A stretch of DNA of 64,000 bases from positions 40,961,909 to 41,025,908 of the forward strand of contig CM034547.1 of NCBI GenBank assembly GCA_020055645.1. The letters are read 5' to 3'. Origin of the DNA: Tomocerus qinae (lineage: Eukaryota; Arthropoda; Collembola; Entomobryomorpha; Tomoceridae). The position numbers were made by a program, and so were the translations under genes. Under the pieces are notes generated by a model. It ran no database searches and was not told where the DNA came from. It saw nothing but the letters and a program-made list of their open reading frames with translations. Below, one piece after another: positions 9,631 through 20,126 of this stretch (positions are counted from its first letter, which is position 1; every line of letters begins with the position of its first letter).

Positions 9631-12600
9631 TTAAAATACAAAGAGTGATAGTTTTTCAATCAAGGACGTTCGCGATTTGAGGAACCAGGAATTGTAAGAT
9701 GTGGCGATGTCTTTGGCGGAAGTGTAGTCTCCCCAGGAAGTGACAACAAACTCGAAGAGTCCGAAGGAAGTGAGCATGTCGTAGTCCGCATCTGCAATTT
9801 GCTCTTTGGAACATTTCTTGCAGGAATTGTAGCGATAAAAGTCCTGCATGACTTTGGCCATCAAAGTCTTGAGAGTCGTGGCGAGGTTCCTGATGAGCTT
9901 GACAGCGTGCGTTGGACACGTCTTGCGGACTTGGTTCAAATACTCTATCGTCATCGCCTGCACCACACCCACATTTATGTTGATTTTATCCCCCGACGGA
10001 TTTTTCAAGTTGACCGCCTTTTGCAGAACTTTGGACAATGCACAAATCTCAAATGCCCGGGAAATGTCACCGATTTCTGAATTGGACAACTTTATCCTCG
10101 TTCTGCAACATTTGGAAATAGTCTTAACCAAGGAGTGTCACAGTTTTAACAGGAGGGTTCAGCTAGGCACTTTGCGTGAATATCTATAAGGGAGAAATCC
10201 TGCCAGCTGTCATTGGCAACAATCGGATAAGAGACGAAAAACGTCCCTTATAGATATTCACGCAAAGTGGCTAACTGAACGTTCCTTATGAAAAAACAGC
10301 CAAAGAGAAACCTTCCAAAGGGACATAAAACGTATACCTTATAGATATTCACACCCCAACCAGTTAAAGCTCCTTGGTCTTAACTATCTAATTATTATTA
10401 ATTATATCAATCGTATTTAAGTTACAGCAAAGCGGATTTGGTGAGGATGGAGACGGTTTTGTCGGCCTCAACGTGGAGGAGTCCCTGAGTGAAGAGTCCC
10501 TGCAGCTGCTTCTTTTGCGTGGCCAAACAGTCCGTCCTCAGAATGTTCATGTAGAAATCAGTCAACTTGTCCGGGTTGTTCAATCCCTCCGAGGATTCCG
10601 GTTTCGCTGGACAATTCCCAAACCCGCTGAACTTGGTTTCGGTGACATTGGTGGACGACAATCCTCCCACACTGATGTCAACTGATCTCCATCCAAAGTG
10701 GCTAAAGAGATCCACATTTGTCACCAGGGCAATCCCATCCACAGCTAAAATTTATTAAAAGTTTAGCTTATTATTTAGCTCTGACTTTAGTCCAAGTCAA
10801 TTAAGTGTTAAAGTGAAAACAATGTATGTATTGTTAACACAGCTCAACGTCTAAGTACAGGGCAAGACAGTTTTTAATTTCTAAAAATATTTTTATCTGT
10901 GCAACCTGGTGAAATGTCCATTTACTCACAAAATTATTATTACTAATATACTCTATCGAATGATATCTGAATTGGGTTTTATGGGGGACTCTGCCCCTCA
11001 ACCCCCGCTAGGGGAATAAATGGTTGGTGTGGCAGTTGCAGTTAGTTGTACCAGTAGTAATTTCAAACCTTTGGATTAGTAATAGACAACGGTATTCAGT
11101 CACCTTGTGTATAACTATAATATACCAGTGCAGAGGCGTGGGGTGAGTGGACCTATTGATTTGGATTTGAAAGATAGTACACTACACTACTAGTACTACT
11201 GCACTGTATCTACGGAAACTGAATTTGACAATTGCATAATGATGACCAAACAAAGTCACAACCGAATCTTCGGGCTCTAACGGGAAAACGGGTCCTCCGA
11301 CAGAGTTGCTGAATTAACGCGCACTCCGTCGAAGAATTCTTTACCAGCACTGTCTCTATAATTTTTTCCCAAAAGTTTCAAGTTTTCGAGTTATGCATGG
11401 CAAGGATTTTTGAACAAAGACTGGAGAGCAGTTAGCCTGCCTCGAATGTTGAATGTTGAATGTCAATGTACATGGATAAATACATGGATAGGTTATAATA
11501 GATGGATACAAGGCAGCTATAACAACACAATATGTTATATTTGCCTTGAGATGGATAGGTATTTGGTGGCATATGTTGTCTTTCTTGTTTATTTGACCGC
11601 CTGTTGACTCGTCTATTTTCGATGGACACGGAGAAACTCATCAAGTCCCCCGACAGCTACTCTGCCCTAGCCACCCACGACCCTGACGACGACCAGCAGG
11701 AACAACAACCCAAAAGGTACCAACCACTCTAACATATTAGGAATTGAGACTGTTTTTAATAATTTTCACTAAGACTGTTTTTCACAAATCAAATTGGTCA
11801 ATCTCCCTATAAGTTTACCAATTAAATCTGTTTTTTACACCCCTATGGAAACAGCCTAGAGATGATATCCAAACTGACTTTTGTGACAGCCTCACATACG
11901 TTGTTTTCAATTTAATATAGGCCTTACGGCGGACAGCTCTGACTTCGACAAAAGTCAATTTTACTGTTTATTATGACGATAATGGATCCTGTCTTGCCCT
12001 GTACTTAGAAGTTGAGCTGTGGTAACAATAAGGCTCTCACGTCCTACTGAAAAAGTGATTTTCGATCTCTAGGCTGTGCTACCTTTAAGTTACTGTTAAA
12101 TACAGAGTTAAATATAAATGTGGAGGAGGAGGAGGTTTACCCGCAGGACCAGCAGATTTGTCTTTATTCAACTGATTCATAGCTCGTCCGTAGCCACCAG
12201 GAGGGTAGCCTTGAGGGTAGCCTTGAGGGTAGCCTTGAGGGTAGCCTTGAGGATAACCTGCTGGAGGATAGCCTTGGGGCATTTGAGGGTGGGGCACGAC
12301 CTGGACTGAAGGAGCGCCTTTTCCCGATTCCACTTTATAGTTATCTGAAAAGGGTTAATAAATATGAGTTAATTGGCATTTAACTAATTGCAATTAATTT
12401 ACCTCCGACGAGCATCCCTTCGCCTTTGTAGCCTTTGCCGATGACTTTGGCCCCTGTGCCCCAGCCCTGAGAGGCCGTATAGGCGTCGAGTTCAGCCCGC
12501 GAGGGGGACCCGCGGTCAGTGTTGACAATCCCATCTGCCTTCTCCACTCTGGCTTTGGACCCTTTCATGCCAATCAATCCTCCGAGGCCCAGCGTCTTCA

Positions 12601-14370
12601 GCCCCGTCTTTATCAAATTGTACGGCCCAAGAACCACCTAAACACAATTAACAGTTAAACCAAAGGCATTTAAAATTAATTGCAATTAAACCAACCTGGG
12701 AAATTCCACCGCCAACGATTCCCAAGGCCCCCGAAGCGATGTTGGCCGCTGCATGGGCGACGCTGCCCAATCCGAGGGGAGCGAGAATGTCCGCAGCGAG
12801 ATCCACGATAGGGCCCGTGGCACTGGCGATGGCCGTGGACGTTTTGTCGAGGAGGTCGTCGATGACGGATCTGTCGTCCGAAACCTTCCCGTCCGCCCCC
12901 AACACGCCCCCCAGAATGTTTGCCACATCCTCAACAGCCCCCAGAGGGAAGTGCCAGCCCAACTTTAAATTCTCGGCAAAGACTTGTCCCGTGGACTTTT
13001 TGCCGTACTCCTGAGCCAGATTCTTGGTGCCCGCCTTCCAAGTGTCCACCGCTATCGACCCGGTTTTCGACCCGTCCCGCTGAATGTCCGCGTCATAAAT
13101 GCGGGTTCCCTCGTTGCCAAAAGCCCTTCCCAGTTTGACGTCGTCACTGCGACTCTCCTTGGCCAGATTTCGGGCGACGTCCAAGTTGAGCAACAGAGTA
13201 GGGTCGGGGTTGACGCCTCCGCCGTAGCGGGCATTGCCATTCGTCAATCCCGCCAACAATTTATTGCCCAAAGAACTCGACAAATCTGCTTTCAGGTCTT
13301 TTAGTGCCTCCGTCTTGTTTTCAGCCCCGTCCAACTTGAGCCCGTCTGTTTCAATCGGGGCATTGGGAGACATGGACACGGCCAAACTCCCGATGGCGCC
13401 CCCGAGGACAAAGAACATCAACACACCCGAAGAAATGGCCTGCTTGCCCTTGTCCATGACGTTCTGGGCGGCAGTTTCGCTGACGTTGCTGAGCAGTTCC
13501 ATGTTCTTCAAGGTCATCCCGAAAGCCCGTCCGTTTTGCGTGTTGGTCTTGAGGACGCTGCTGACGTCCTTGACAATGTCTTTGTACAGCTTCATCTCGT
13601 CTTTGTAAATCATGTCTGCCCCGGTCAAAATGATGACTGCCGTGTTCATGGCACTGACCACCCCGCCGAAGAAGTTGGCCTCGATCTTGGTCACGGCAAT
13701 GTCGCACATGAACTCACTGGCCACCTCCCTCTTCGGAAGACTGTTTTCCGAGTTGGACTTGGCCACGGGAGGAATTTCCACATTCTTGCAAGGCACCAAG
13801 TTGCTGTAACCACAAGTCGTCCATCCGAATATCTGGGCCTTGTTGTTGTGGCTTTCCCGTCTCGTCCACGAATCCCATTCTACCCGGTAACCCTGCCCCG
13901 AAATCACAACGTCCTCCTCCTTCTCCGTCGAAAACCGTTCTCTATCATCAATTATTAATTAATTAATTAATTAGTTAATTTCAATTAATTACTAATTACC
14001 TTAGATAGGCCACGAGGACATTGTATCCCTTTGAATTCTTGACTAGGACGATGTGAGTTTTTCTGTCGCCGTTGCAGTCCGGAATGTTGTCTTGGTCTTC
14101 CTTCAAAACGACGACATCTTTGCCACTGTCATCCTCCTTCAGTCTGCTGAATATGACGTCATTGGTCTGGCTGCATCTGTAAACGGTTTTAGACGAGTCT
14201 ACACTTTGGATGAGCAGTCCATCGTCAACTGGTTGCAACAACTCCTTCGGGATTTTTGACACTTGCTTCTCCAATGCACTTGCAATCTCTTCCCCGAGTG
14301 GAGCCGCTATGATGACCAAATAATTGATGCATAATAATGCAAAAACCAAAAGAATTTGTTTATTATACAT
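9631..14370 (-). CDS. Unrecognised secreted protein, about 948 aa, six exons
   Basis: Exons (minus): 14000-14370, 12696-13941, 12403-12637, 12141-12344, 10426-10744, 9631-10102. All junctions are GT-AG and in frame, totalling 949 codons with stop. The start begins a signal peptide (MYNKQILLVFALLCINYLVI). Residues about 20-150 are hydrophilic with paired Cys (VYRCSQ, IPDCNGD) and a YRVEWDSW segment. The middle is a long Ala/Gly/Asp-rich region with a hydrophobic stretch (GVLMFFVLGGAIGSLAV) that could cross a membrane. Exon 4 encodes about six PQGY/PPGGY repeats. The C-terminal 260 residues contain several Cys (KTCPTH, NSCKKCSKEQ). I recognise no family. If the GT at 12140 is not used, exon 4 reads through to a stop at 12085 and a shorter, 703-aa product results. 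Intron 4 holds nested transposons, intron 5 a MITE 25 bp from the acceptor. Confidence 0.72.
10128..10377. mobile_element. CCAAGGAG-terminus MITE with 6-bp duplication, in an intron
   Basis: Ends CCAAGGAG (10128-10135) and CTCCTTGG (10370-10377) are flanked by TCTTAA at 10122-10127 and 10378-10383. Inside is a strong inverted repeat (GCACTTTGCGTGAATATC near 10170 against its complement near 10245). It lies in the last intron of the 9.6-14.4 kb gene, 25 bp upstream of the exon. Confidence 0.75.
10955..11455 (+). repeat. Dispersed repeat R1 (copy 2)
   Basis: Collinear with 2363-2885 with many substitutions. It is inserted inside foldback element F in intron 4 of the 9.6-14.4 kb gene. Confidence 0.65.
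11622..11716 (+). CDS. Orphan first-exon-like fragment (captured exon?)
   Basis: ATG at 11622 opens a G+C-rich, Asp/Gln-rich frame (starting MDTEKLIKSPDSYSALATHD) that ends at a good donor, AAAAG/GTACCA (11716/11717). No acceptor or further exon on the plus strand is evident nearby. It lies inside foldback element F and opposite to the host gene, which suggests a gene fragment carried by a transposon, or a nested gene whose other exons I cannot see. Confidence 0.35.
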
Positions 14371-14681
14371 GGTCAAGCAGAAATGACTAAATCTTAAATC
14401 ATTCAACAGCCTCAATTTACACAAACGGGTCATCGACCCGAGGGAATGAGTTAAAAAAATGCAAAACAATGACAATTATTACCTTTTCCGCATTCATATT
14501 GTCTATTCATTTACAGTAAAAAAGGTATTCCAAAAAGGTCAGTTTGATTTTGATCGATGTAAATGCATTCCAAGGGGTAATATTTATTGCAACAATATAC
14601 TCGAAATTTAGATAATATGTCTAAATGATTACTAAATTTGATATCCAAAAACCGGCCCATTTCAGCCATAAGTCCGTTTGG
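14371..14681. other. 5' flank of the 9.6-14.4 kb gene
   Basis: AT-rich region upstream of the start at 14370. No convincing TATA box or repeat is seen. Confidence 0.4.
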
Positions 14682-14805
14682 ATTGGAAATACGTCATGAC
14701 AACTCAAGATTAGAGCAAGGCGGGAATGCAAAAAAGCTTAAGAATTGGAAATACGTCATGACAACTCAAGATTAGAGCAAGGCGGGAATGCAAAAAAGCT
14801 TAAGA
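14682..14805 (+). repeat. 62-bp direct duplication
   Basis: Bases 14682-14743 (from ATTGGAAATACGTCATGACA) are repeated without a visible mismatch at 14744-14805. Confidence 0.95.
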
Positions 14806-14857
14806 GTCCCGGTTACCAAGTCACGTGACTTGACCTCGACTATCAAATTAGCCCTAA

Positions 14858-15156
14858 ACTTTTTTTGGAAACTTATAACTCCTTCGAGAATACTGATCGT
14901 AGAAAGACAAGATTGGTCTCTAAAAACGCAGAAAAGGTTGTTATAACCAAGTACGTTGGAATATTCAACATTTTTTCTTCCGATTTTCAGATATTAATGT
15001 TTTTGTGGAAAAAATGGTAATATCTCGCAACCATAGGTAAAATTTTAAAATTTTCCAACGTACTTGGTTAAAACAACCTTTTCTGCGTTTTTAGAGACCA
15101 ATCTTGTCTTTCTACGACCAGTATTCTCGGAGGAGTTACAAGTTTTCCAAAAAAGT
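14858..15156. mobile_element. Palindromic MITE
   Basis: Arms of about 105 bp (ACTTTTTTTGGAAACTTATA at 14858; its complement ends at 15156) enclose a loop of about 90 bp. Inner arm ends read TTGGTCTCTAAAAACGCAG and complement. No clear target duplication is seen. Confidence 0.75.
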
Positions 15157-15820
15157 ATTTTTCAGTATTGTCATAGAGTAAATTTCTATGCCTCTATGCA
15201 CTTAAAACGTAGCCATAGATACTTCCCCATAACCTTTACTTGACCTTTTTTAAAGAATTTCCCCGTATTTTGAAAATACCTGGAGGGCTATTCACTATGG
15301 TTCCTATTTGAAAATTTTGCTATTTCTAAGAAATTTTTGATTCAGTAAAATTGCTAAGTATTTCCAAAAAGTGAGACAATTATTTGCGATGCTTACTGAA
15401 TGAACTTAAGCCTGAAAAAGTGATTAAGTCAAGCTTGAGAGCAATTTTCGGACTTAAGTCCGAAATTTAATTCAGTATCTTTACTGAATCGAAGATGGTG
15501 ACTTAAGACAGATTATTTGAGCAAAAAGATAGGGATGGTCGGAGTTACCCTAAGTGGGATTGTTGAGATTGGAAGTAGGATTGTAATGTTTTTAAATGAA
15601 CTTTTGCGTAGATCTTATTACAAATTTTACATAGGTCGTAGCATGTTGAAGGGTTGGACGTGATACAGCTAGTAAATTCGGTATTCTTTCCTCGACGCTC
15701 GGCGAAGCGAGTGTTGGTCGAGGAAAGACAATTGAAAAGCAATTAGCAACACAATGCAAAATATCCAATTAGTGATAGTGTTTCCTTTGTTTCCATTGTC
15801 CTTGATGTTAGTTTGTAATA
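15157..15820. other. Gene-free stretch with a small hairpin
   Basis: Only a perfect-armed hairpin stands out, TCTTTCCTCGAC at 15685 and GTCGAGGAAAGA ending at 15728. No coding evidence. Confidence 0.5.
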
Positions 15821-15824
15821 GTAA

Positions 15825-16250
15825 TAATAGTGAAGGAGGAGAATGACATTGTTTGTTAGCATTGGGTGACTTGAACAAGAGGATATTGTTGGGTGTGGGT
15901 GACTATGATGGGGATAGAGTGGAAGAGGAGTAGTTTGTTGGCAATGAGTGCCTTTGAAGGAGGAGGATGACATCGTTGCATGGCAGTGGACAATTTTGAA
16001 GGTGAAAGATGTGATTGTAACCAGTGTGATTTAGAAGTAGGGTAACATTGTTAGTAGTGGGAGATTTTGAAGGAGGAGGATGGCATTGTTAGTAGTGAGT
16101 GATTTTGAATGAGGAGGATGACATTGTTGGCCGTGAGTGATTGTGAAGGAGGAGGATTAATTTGTTGACAATGAGTGATTTTGAAGGAGGAGGATGACAT
16201 TGTTGACAGTGAGTGACTATGATAAAAGTAGAGTAGAGGAGGGTTGCTTT
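15825..16250. repeat. Degenerate purine-rich tandem repeat
   Basis: About ten irregular copies of a 40-45 bp unit built on GAAGGAGGAGGATGACATTG followed by TTG-AGTGAGTGATTTTG. Short minus-strand frames through it (Ser/His/Pro-rich) are artefacts of the repeat. Confidence 0.75.
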
Positions 16251-16877
16251 GTTGTCGAAGGAGGTAGTAGATAAATGCTGAGTTTATTATTATCACATTT
16301 ACTCAATTTTCAATTGTATCATCAAGATACTCCGTCGTACGTAACCAATTTAACACTAAAGACGGCCATTTCCAAAACTAACTACAACTAAAAACAACAT
16401 GTTGCCTATTGACGGATTTGCCATTGATCTCTCAAGGGTCCGTCAAATCCGCAGGAAAAGAAGCCGGTAAAACTGGTAGCTCGATTTAATAAGAATAGGT
16501 TAACTTTTATAATGCTTGTGTTTTGAATTTTAAAACGTCGCGCTTGGTTACGTCGCAGGCTTGGGAATTTTTTTCTTAAATGGTTGCTTATTGTAAGTTT
16601 TACTTAGCAGTCAATTTTTGCTAACCGACTCTTAGCATTTTTTTTACTGAATTAACATAAGAAATGGATTAACTTTTTGCTAAGTCAATCTTATATTCGG
16701 ATACTTAATCCAAAATCCTAAGCAAACCATAGAGAATAGCCCCCCTGAACCTTAATGGGCGACTTATGAATGAAATAAATAAATTAGTTTTGAAAGTTGA
16801 CAAGTTTTTTATTTTTAATCTTTTAACCTCTTCTGATTTCGATAAAAGCGCAAGTTAGGATTTCCAAATGAATGGTT
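16251..16877. other. Intergenic, nothing supported
   Basis: AT-rich, downstream of the crystallin-like gene. No repeat or frame worth calling. Confidence 0.4.
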
Positions 16878-18272
16878 CTAATCAGTAGTAAACGAGATCG
16901 TCCTCCACGAAAATTCAGAGTTGGTATTTTTCTTGAATTTGTAAAAAGCCGCATAAACCAAAACTGAAATAATTAAAAGAGTCCCCGAAATAACTGAAAA
17001 GACCATAAAATGGGACATTCCGTTGCAATTACTGGACTCGGCGTTTTCTGAGTTTTGTGACTCAGTTTTAGTCCCGTTTAGTGACCAAACCGTTGTTGGG
17101 ATAGGAGCCTGTGACGTCACTGTGGTCGGGTTAGGTGTTGTCGCCATGTTAAAATGGCCACACCGCCCGATGGAAACGACGGCACTCAAACGTAACTTGT
17201 CACCTACAATGTGATTTTGGGGTAACTTAATTTCATTTCCGGTGCAGTTGGCATTGGCGAAATATCGGAAGCAGGTTTGATATGTCACGATACTTTGCAT
17301 TTGGTTCCGGAAGAAAGCGGGCAGCGTCTCACACGAAAACACATTCACGTGATACTCGTCTGAAAACAAAAATGACGTGGTCAACCAGAAATATTAAATT
17401 ATATATAGAAACAATAGAAATGCGTGTTGTTATGGTTATATTGTTACTTATTGATGTGATTGTTGTCGAGTTGCGCACTCGCACCAAAATCGAAAACCTG
17501 TTTTCTGTAAATTATTTCAATAAATTAATTCAAATACCATAAAGAATTATCATCATTTCCAAAGTTATTCCAATGACTGAATAGAGTTGCTAACGGAGAT
17601 GGCCATATATACCGTATGAGGCGTTTGGGACCACTCATACGGCCTCATAGTTGCCTGTTATTTCCCTATCCTCGGTTTCTATTTCCATAGCAACAGTAAA
17701 ATTTATCCTATACCCAATACATACTCAATACTCACTCATGTTAAATCCCAATGAGTGTTCCCAAACGACCGTTGTATTTGGTCCCTTGTGTAAAAAATGT
17801 TGCTCTAATGAAAAGTGATTTTCATGTCGTCTAATAAACCAATTTATGCCAAAAGAAGTTTGAGGGGATAAAAAATATTTATGACTAACCAAGATGGTTG
17901 TCGTCGATGACCTGGTCGCAGACTCTTATGGACCGGGCTGCTTTATCAAAGATCCACATTGCCATATCGAAATGGTGGGTGGAGGGATACAGCACAATTT
18001 TCTTGCCTCCACAATTGGCTTCCGAGTGCAACTCGACGCATAGATTTCCCGTGTTGGCTGAAGACACCCGATTGAGCCAATTCTGTGGGAAATTAATGCA
18101 GTCTCTGTCCTTGTACTCCATCGTCAAATTCAGAGACGCCCCTGCAAAATATAGCCAAAGTCAAAATATATTTGAATACATTCCAAATTCACTTACCTTT
18201 AAAACGAGCATTTTCGAAAAGAGTGACATTTGCACTTTGGACTACTGACACGAAAACAAGCAAAAGGATCAT
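16878..18272 (-). CDS. Crystallin-like type I membrane protein, 269 aa
   Basis: Exons (minus): 18197-18272, 17890-18141, 16878-17359; the GT-AG junctions give 270 codons. A signal peptide (MILLLVFVSVVQSA) is followed by two Greek-key-like modules: about residues 16-100 (opening VTLFENARFKG, then CINF, LCVEL, NCGGKKIVLYP, RSIRVC) and about 108-175 (opening YHVNVFSCETLP, then TCFRYF, NCTGNEIKLP). Each starts with an aromatic/acidic beta strand, has xCxGxxIxL and ends VxIxxC, as in beta/gamma-crystallin-type folds. A Thr/Pro-rich stalk, a transmembrane helix (MVFSVISGTLLIISVLVYAA) and a 22-residue basic/Ser-Thr tail follow. The fold assignment is from pattern only. Confidence 0.78.
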
Positions 18273-18806
18273 CTCGAGATGCTGAATGAAGAATAAATAT
18301 TTGCAGTTAGGGCTTATCTTTTACACCAACAGGATGTTGCATTTCCTCTCAATCAACTAATCGAAAATCCTTTGCCATTCAATGTCATTCACTTCAGAAA
18401 ATGCAAGAAATATCTATTCTATTAAAACACAAACATTTTGTAACCGTTGATTCACGTGGGAGTTGAGTTGCGTTGAGGGTTACGTACCATTTGGATGGAA
18501 CCAATCAGTACAATCTATCTCTATATAATAAACACAGAAGGAAAAAAACTTACCAATATACTATAACCACAGAAGAGATTTAGCAATAAATCAGACATGG
18601 CATTAAAATATTTCTCGGAAATAAATAAGAGAAATTTTTTAAATATATCGCGAAATATTTCAAATAAATAAACTTTTTATATTTTTTTTTTTATATATTT
18701 TTATATATATATTTATTTTATATATATATTTTATATATATATTTATATATATATTTATATATTTTTTTTATATATTTTTTTATATAAATAAATAAATTAC
18801 ACATAA
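18273..18806. other. 5' flank and AT low-complexity tract
   Basis: Upstream of the crystallin-like gene. Bases 18670-18795 are almost pure TATATTTTTAT low-complexity sequence. Confidence 0.6.
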
Positions 18807-19067
18807 ACTTTTTTTAGGAGAATCCCTAAGGATCTGAGACATTAAATGTAATAAAGATCCGTCGAAACGTATTCTATGTAGGACATAGAGAACATTTCAC
18901 ATTTTTCTCTTCTACTTCAAGATATAAGGTTTAAAGCTGATATTTTGAAGTAGTAGAAGACTTCTCTATGTCCTGCATAGAATAGGTTTCGACGGATCTT
19001 CTTTACATTTAATGTATGGGTGTAGGACCAATGGTCTCAGATCCTTAGGGATTCTCCTAAAAAAAGT
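18807..19067. mobile_element. Palindromic MITE, 261 bp
   Basis: The left arm ACTTTTTTTAGGAGAATCCC (18807) and its complement ending at 19067 form near-perfect terminal arms. Internal arms (GATCCGTCGAAAC, TCTATGTAGGACATAGAGAA and complements) also pair, so most of the element folds on itself. Confidence 0.8.
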
Positions 19068-19339
19068 ACGAATTTCGCATAAACCGAGTGTTCGGGTCTA
19101 AATGTTCTAGTAGGTATAGGCTAAATAAAAATATTATATTAGTATCAAACAAAGTTGTTAGTCATAGGTTTTTAGTTGTAAGAAAGTAATCATTCTGGTC
19201 ATCATCAGTCCAAGAGTCACACGTCACATTCGTCTTCTCGTCAATGTCCATGATTTGTCACTAGTTTCAGAGTTTAAATAAAAGTGTTGCGTTAAAACCT
19301 ACAGTCCTTTACAATCTGCATCAGCAGCATACATTTTGG

Positions 19340-19690
19340 TCCTTCGAGCCGGATAATCTGGTACCAACCCTTTAGAGAAAACAGCAGTTTGTCTCGATCC
19401 ATCTCTTGCGACAGCGAATACAACAGTATCTCCCTCAAGGATGAAGCATTAATCAAGAAACGTGGAATACCGAAAAGAACTCTGACAAGGATTAGGACAT
19501 TTCTGGATAATTTGGATGAAAATCAATATGATATTGAAGCAGTTGAAATTAAGCTGGATCAGAGGCGGAAAATGATCAGTTTATGGAAAAGTATGATACA
19601 ATTAAGGTGAACCTAGTTCAACTCATTAAGAGGAAACAAGTCATTAATCAGCCGCAGCAAGAAACTACTAACAACAAAATCTGTTATGGG
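19340..19690 (+). pseudogene. BEL/Pao-type retrotransposon gag remnant
   Basis: The leader contains TTGGTCCTTCGAGCCGGAT, a phrase familiar from the start of BEL/Pao coding regions. The frame beginning at 19389 includes ALIKKRGIPKRTLTRIRTFL, matching the KxRGxxKGxLTRxxxFL start of BEL/Pao gag, then ends after a frame change near 19605; the next frame (from 19583) continues with KYDTIKVNLVQLIKRKQ. No protease, RT or integrase and no second LTR are visible. Confidence 0.55.
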
Positions 19691-19697
19691 GGAGGGA

Positions 19698-19862
19698 ACA
19701 TGGGTGGAAACTACATGGAGCTATTAAAATACTATTTGTTCGGGGAGTATGTATGTCGGGAGATTACAATATGAAGAATTACATGGAGCTATTAAAATAC
19801 TATTGTTCGGGGAATATGTCGGGAGATTATAATATGAAGAATTACATGGAGCTAAAGAAAAA
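19698..19862 (+). repeat. Tandem repeat of about 70 bp
   Basis: Two and a half copies of a unit containing TACATGGAGCTATTAAAATA, TTCGGGGA and GTCGGGAGATTA, directly after the gag remnant. Confidence 0.7.
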
Positions 19863-20126
19863 TATAAGTTTTCTGCTTCAAACAAAGTGCTCGTTATCGT
19901 TATTTGGGGGGTGTTTTCTAAAGACCAAAAAAACGAAAGAAACCGTTTTGGGTCTATCAGTTGTGTAAACTGTAAACTTTATTTTTGTTTTGTAAGCGAT
20001 TTCGTACAATTGCTACCGTGACTTGGTCGCGGGTCGCCCAAGGCCTCGTAACTTCTGATGCGCATTTTCCATGTACATTTTAATACGTTGGATAAATTGA
20101 TAAAGTAACAAAAACAGAATAAATAA

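Larger units (their letters stand above)
10829..12030. mobile_element. Foldback element F (copy 1), disrupted by insertion
   Basis: The ends TATTGTTAACACAGCTC (10829) and GAGCTGTGGTAACAATA (to 12030) match those of the intact 38613-39092 copy. The right 300 bp is closely similar to that copy. The left arm is broken after about 45 bp by unrelated DNA, including dispersed repeat R1 and a coding-like exon. Confidence 0.68.
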
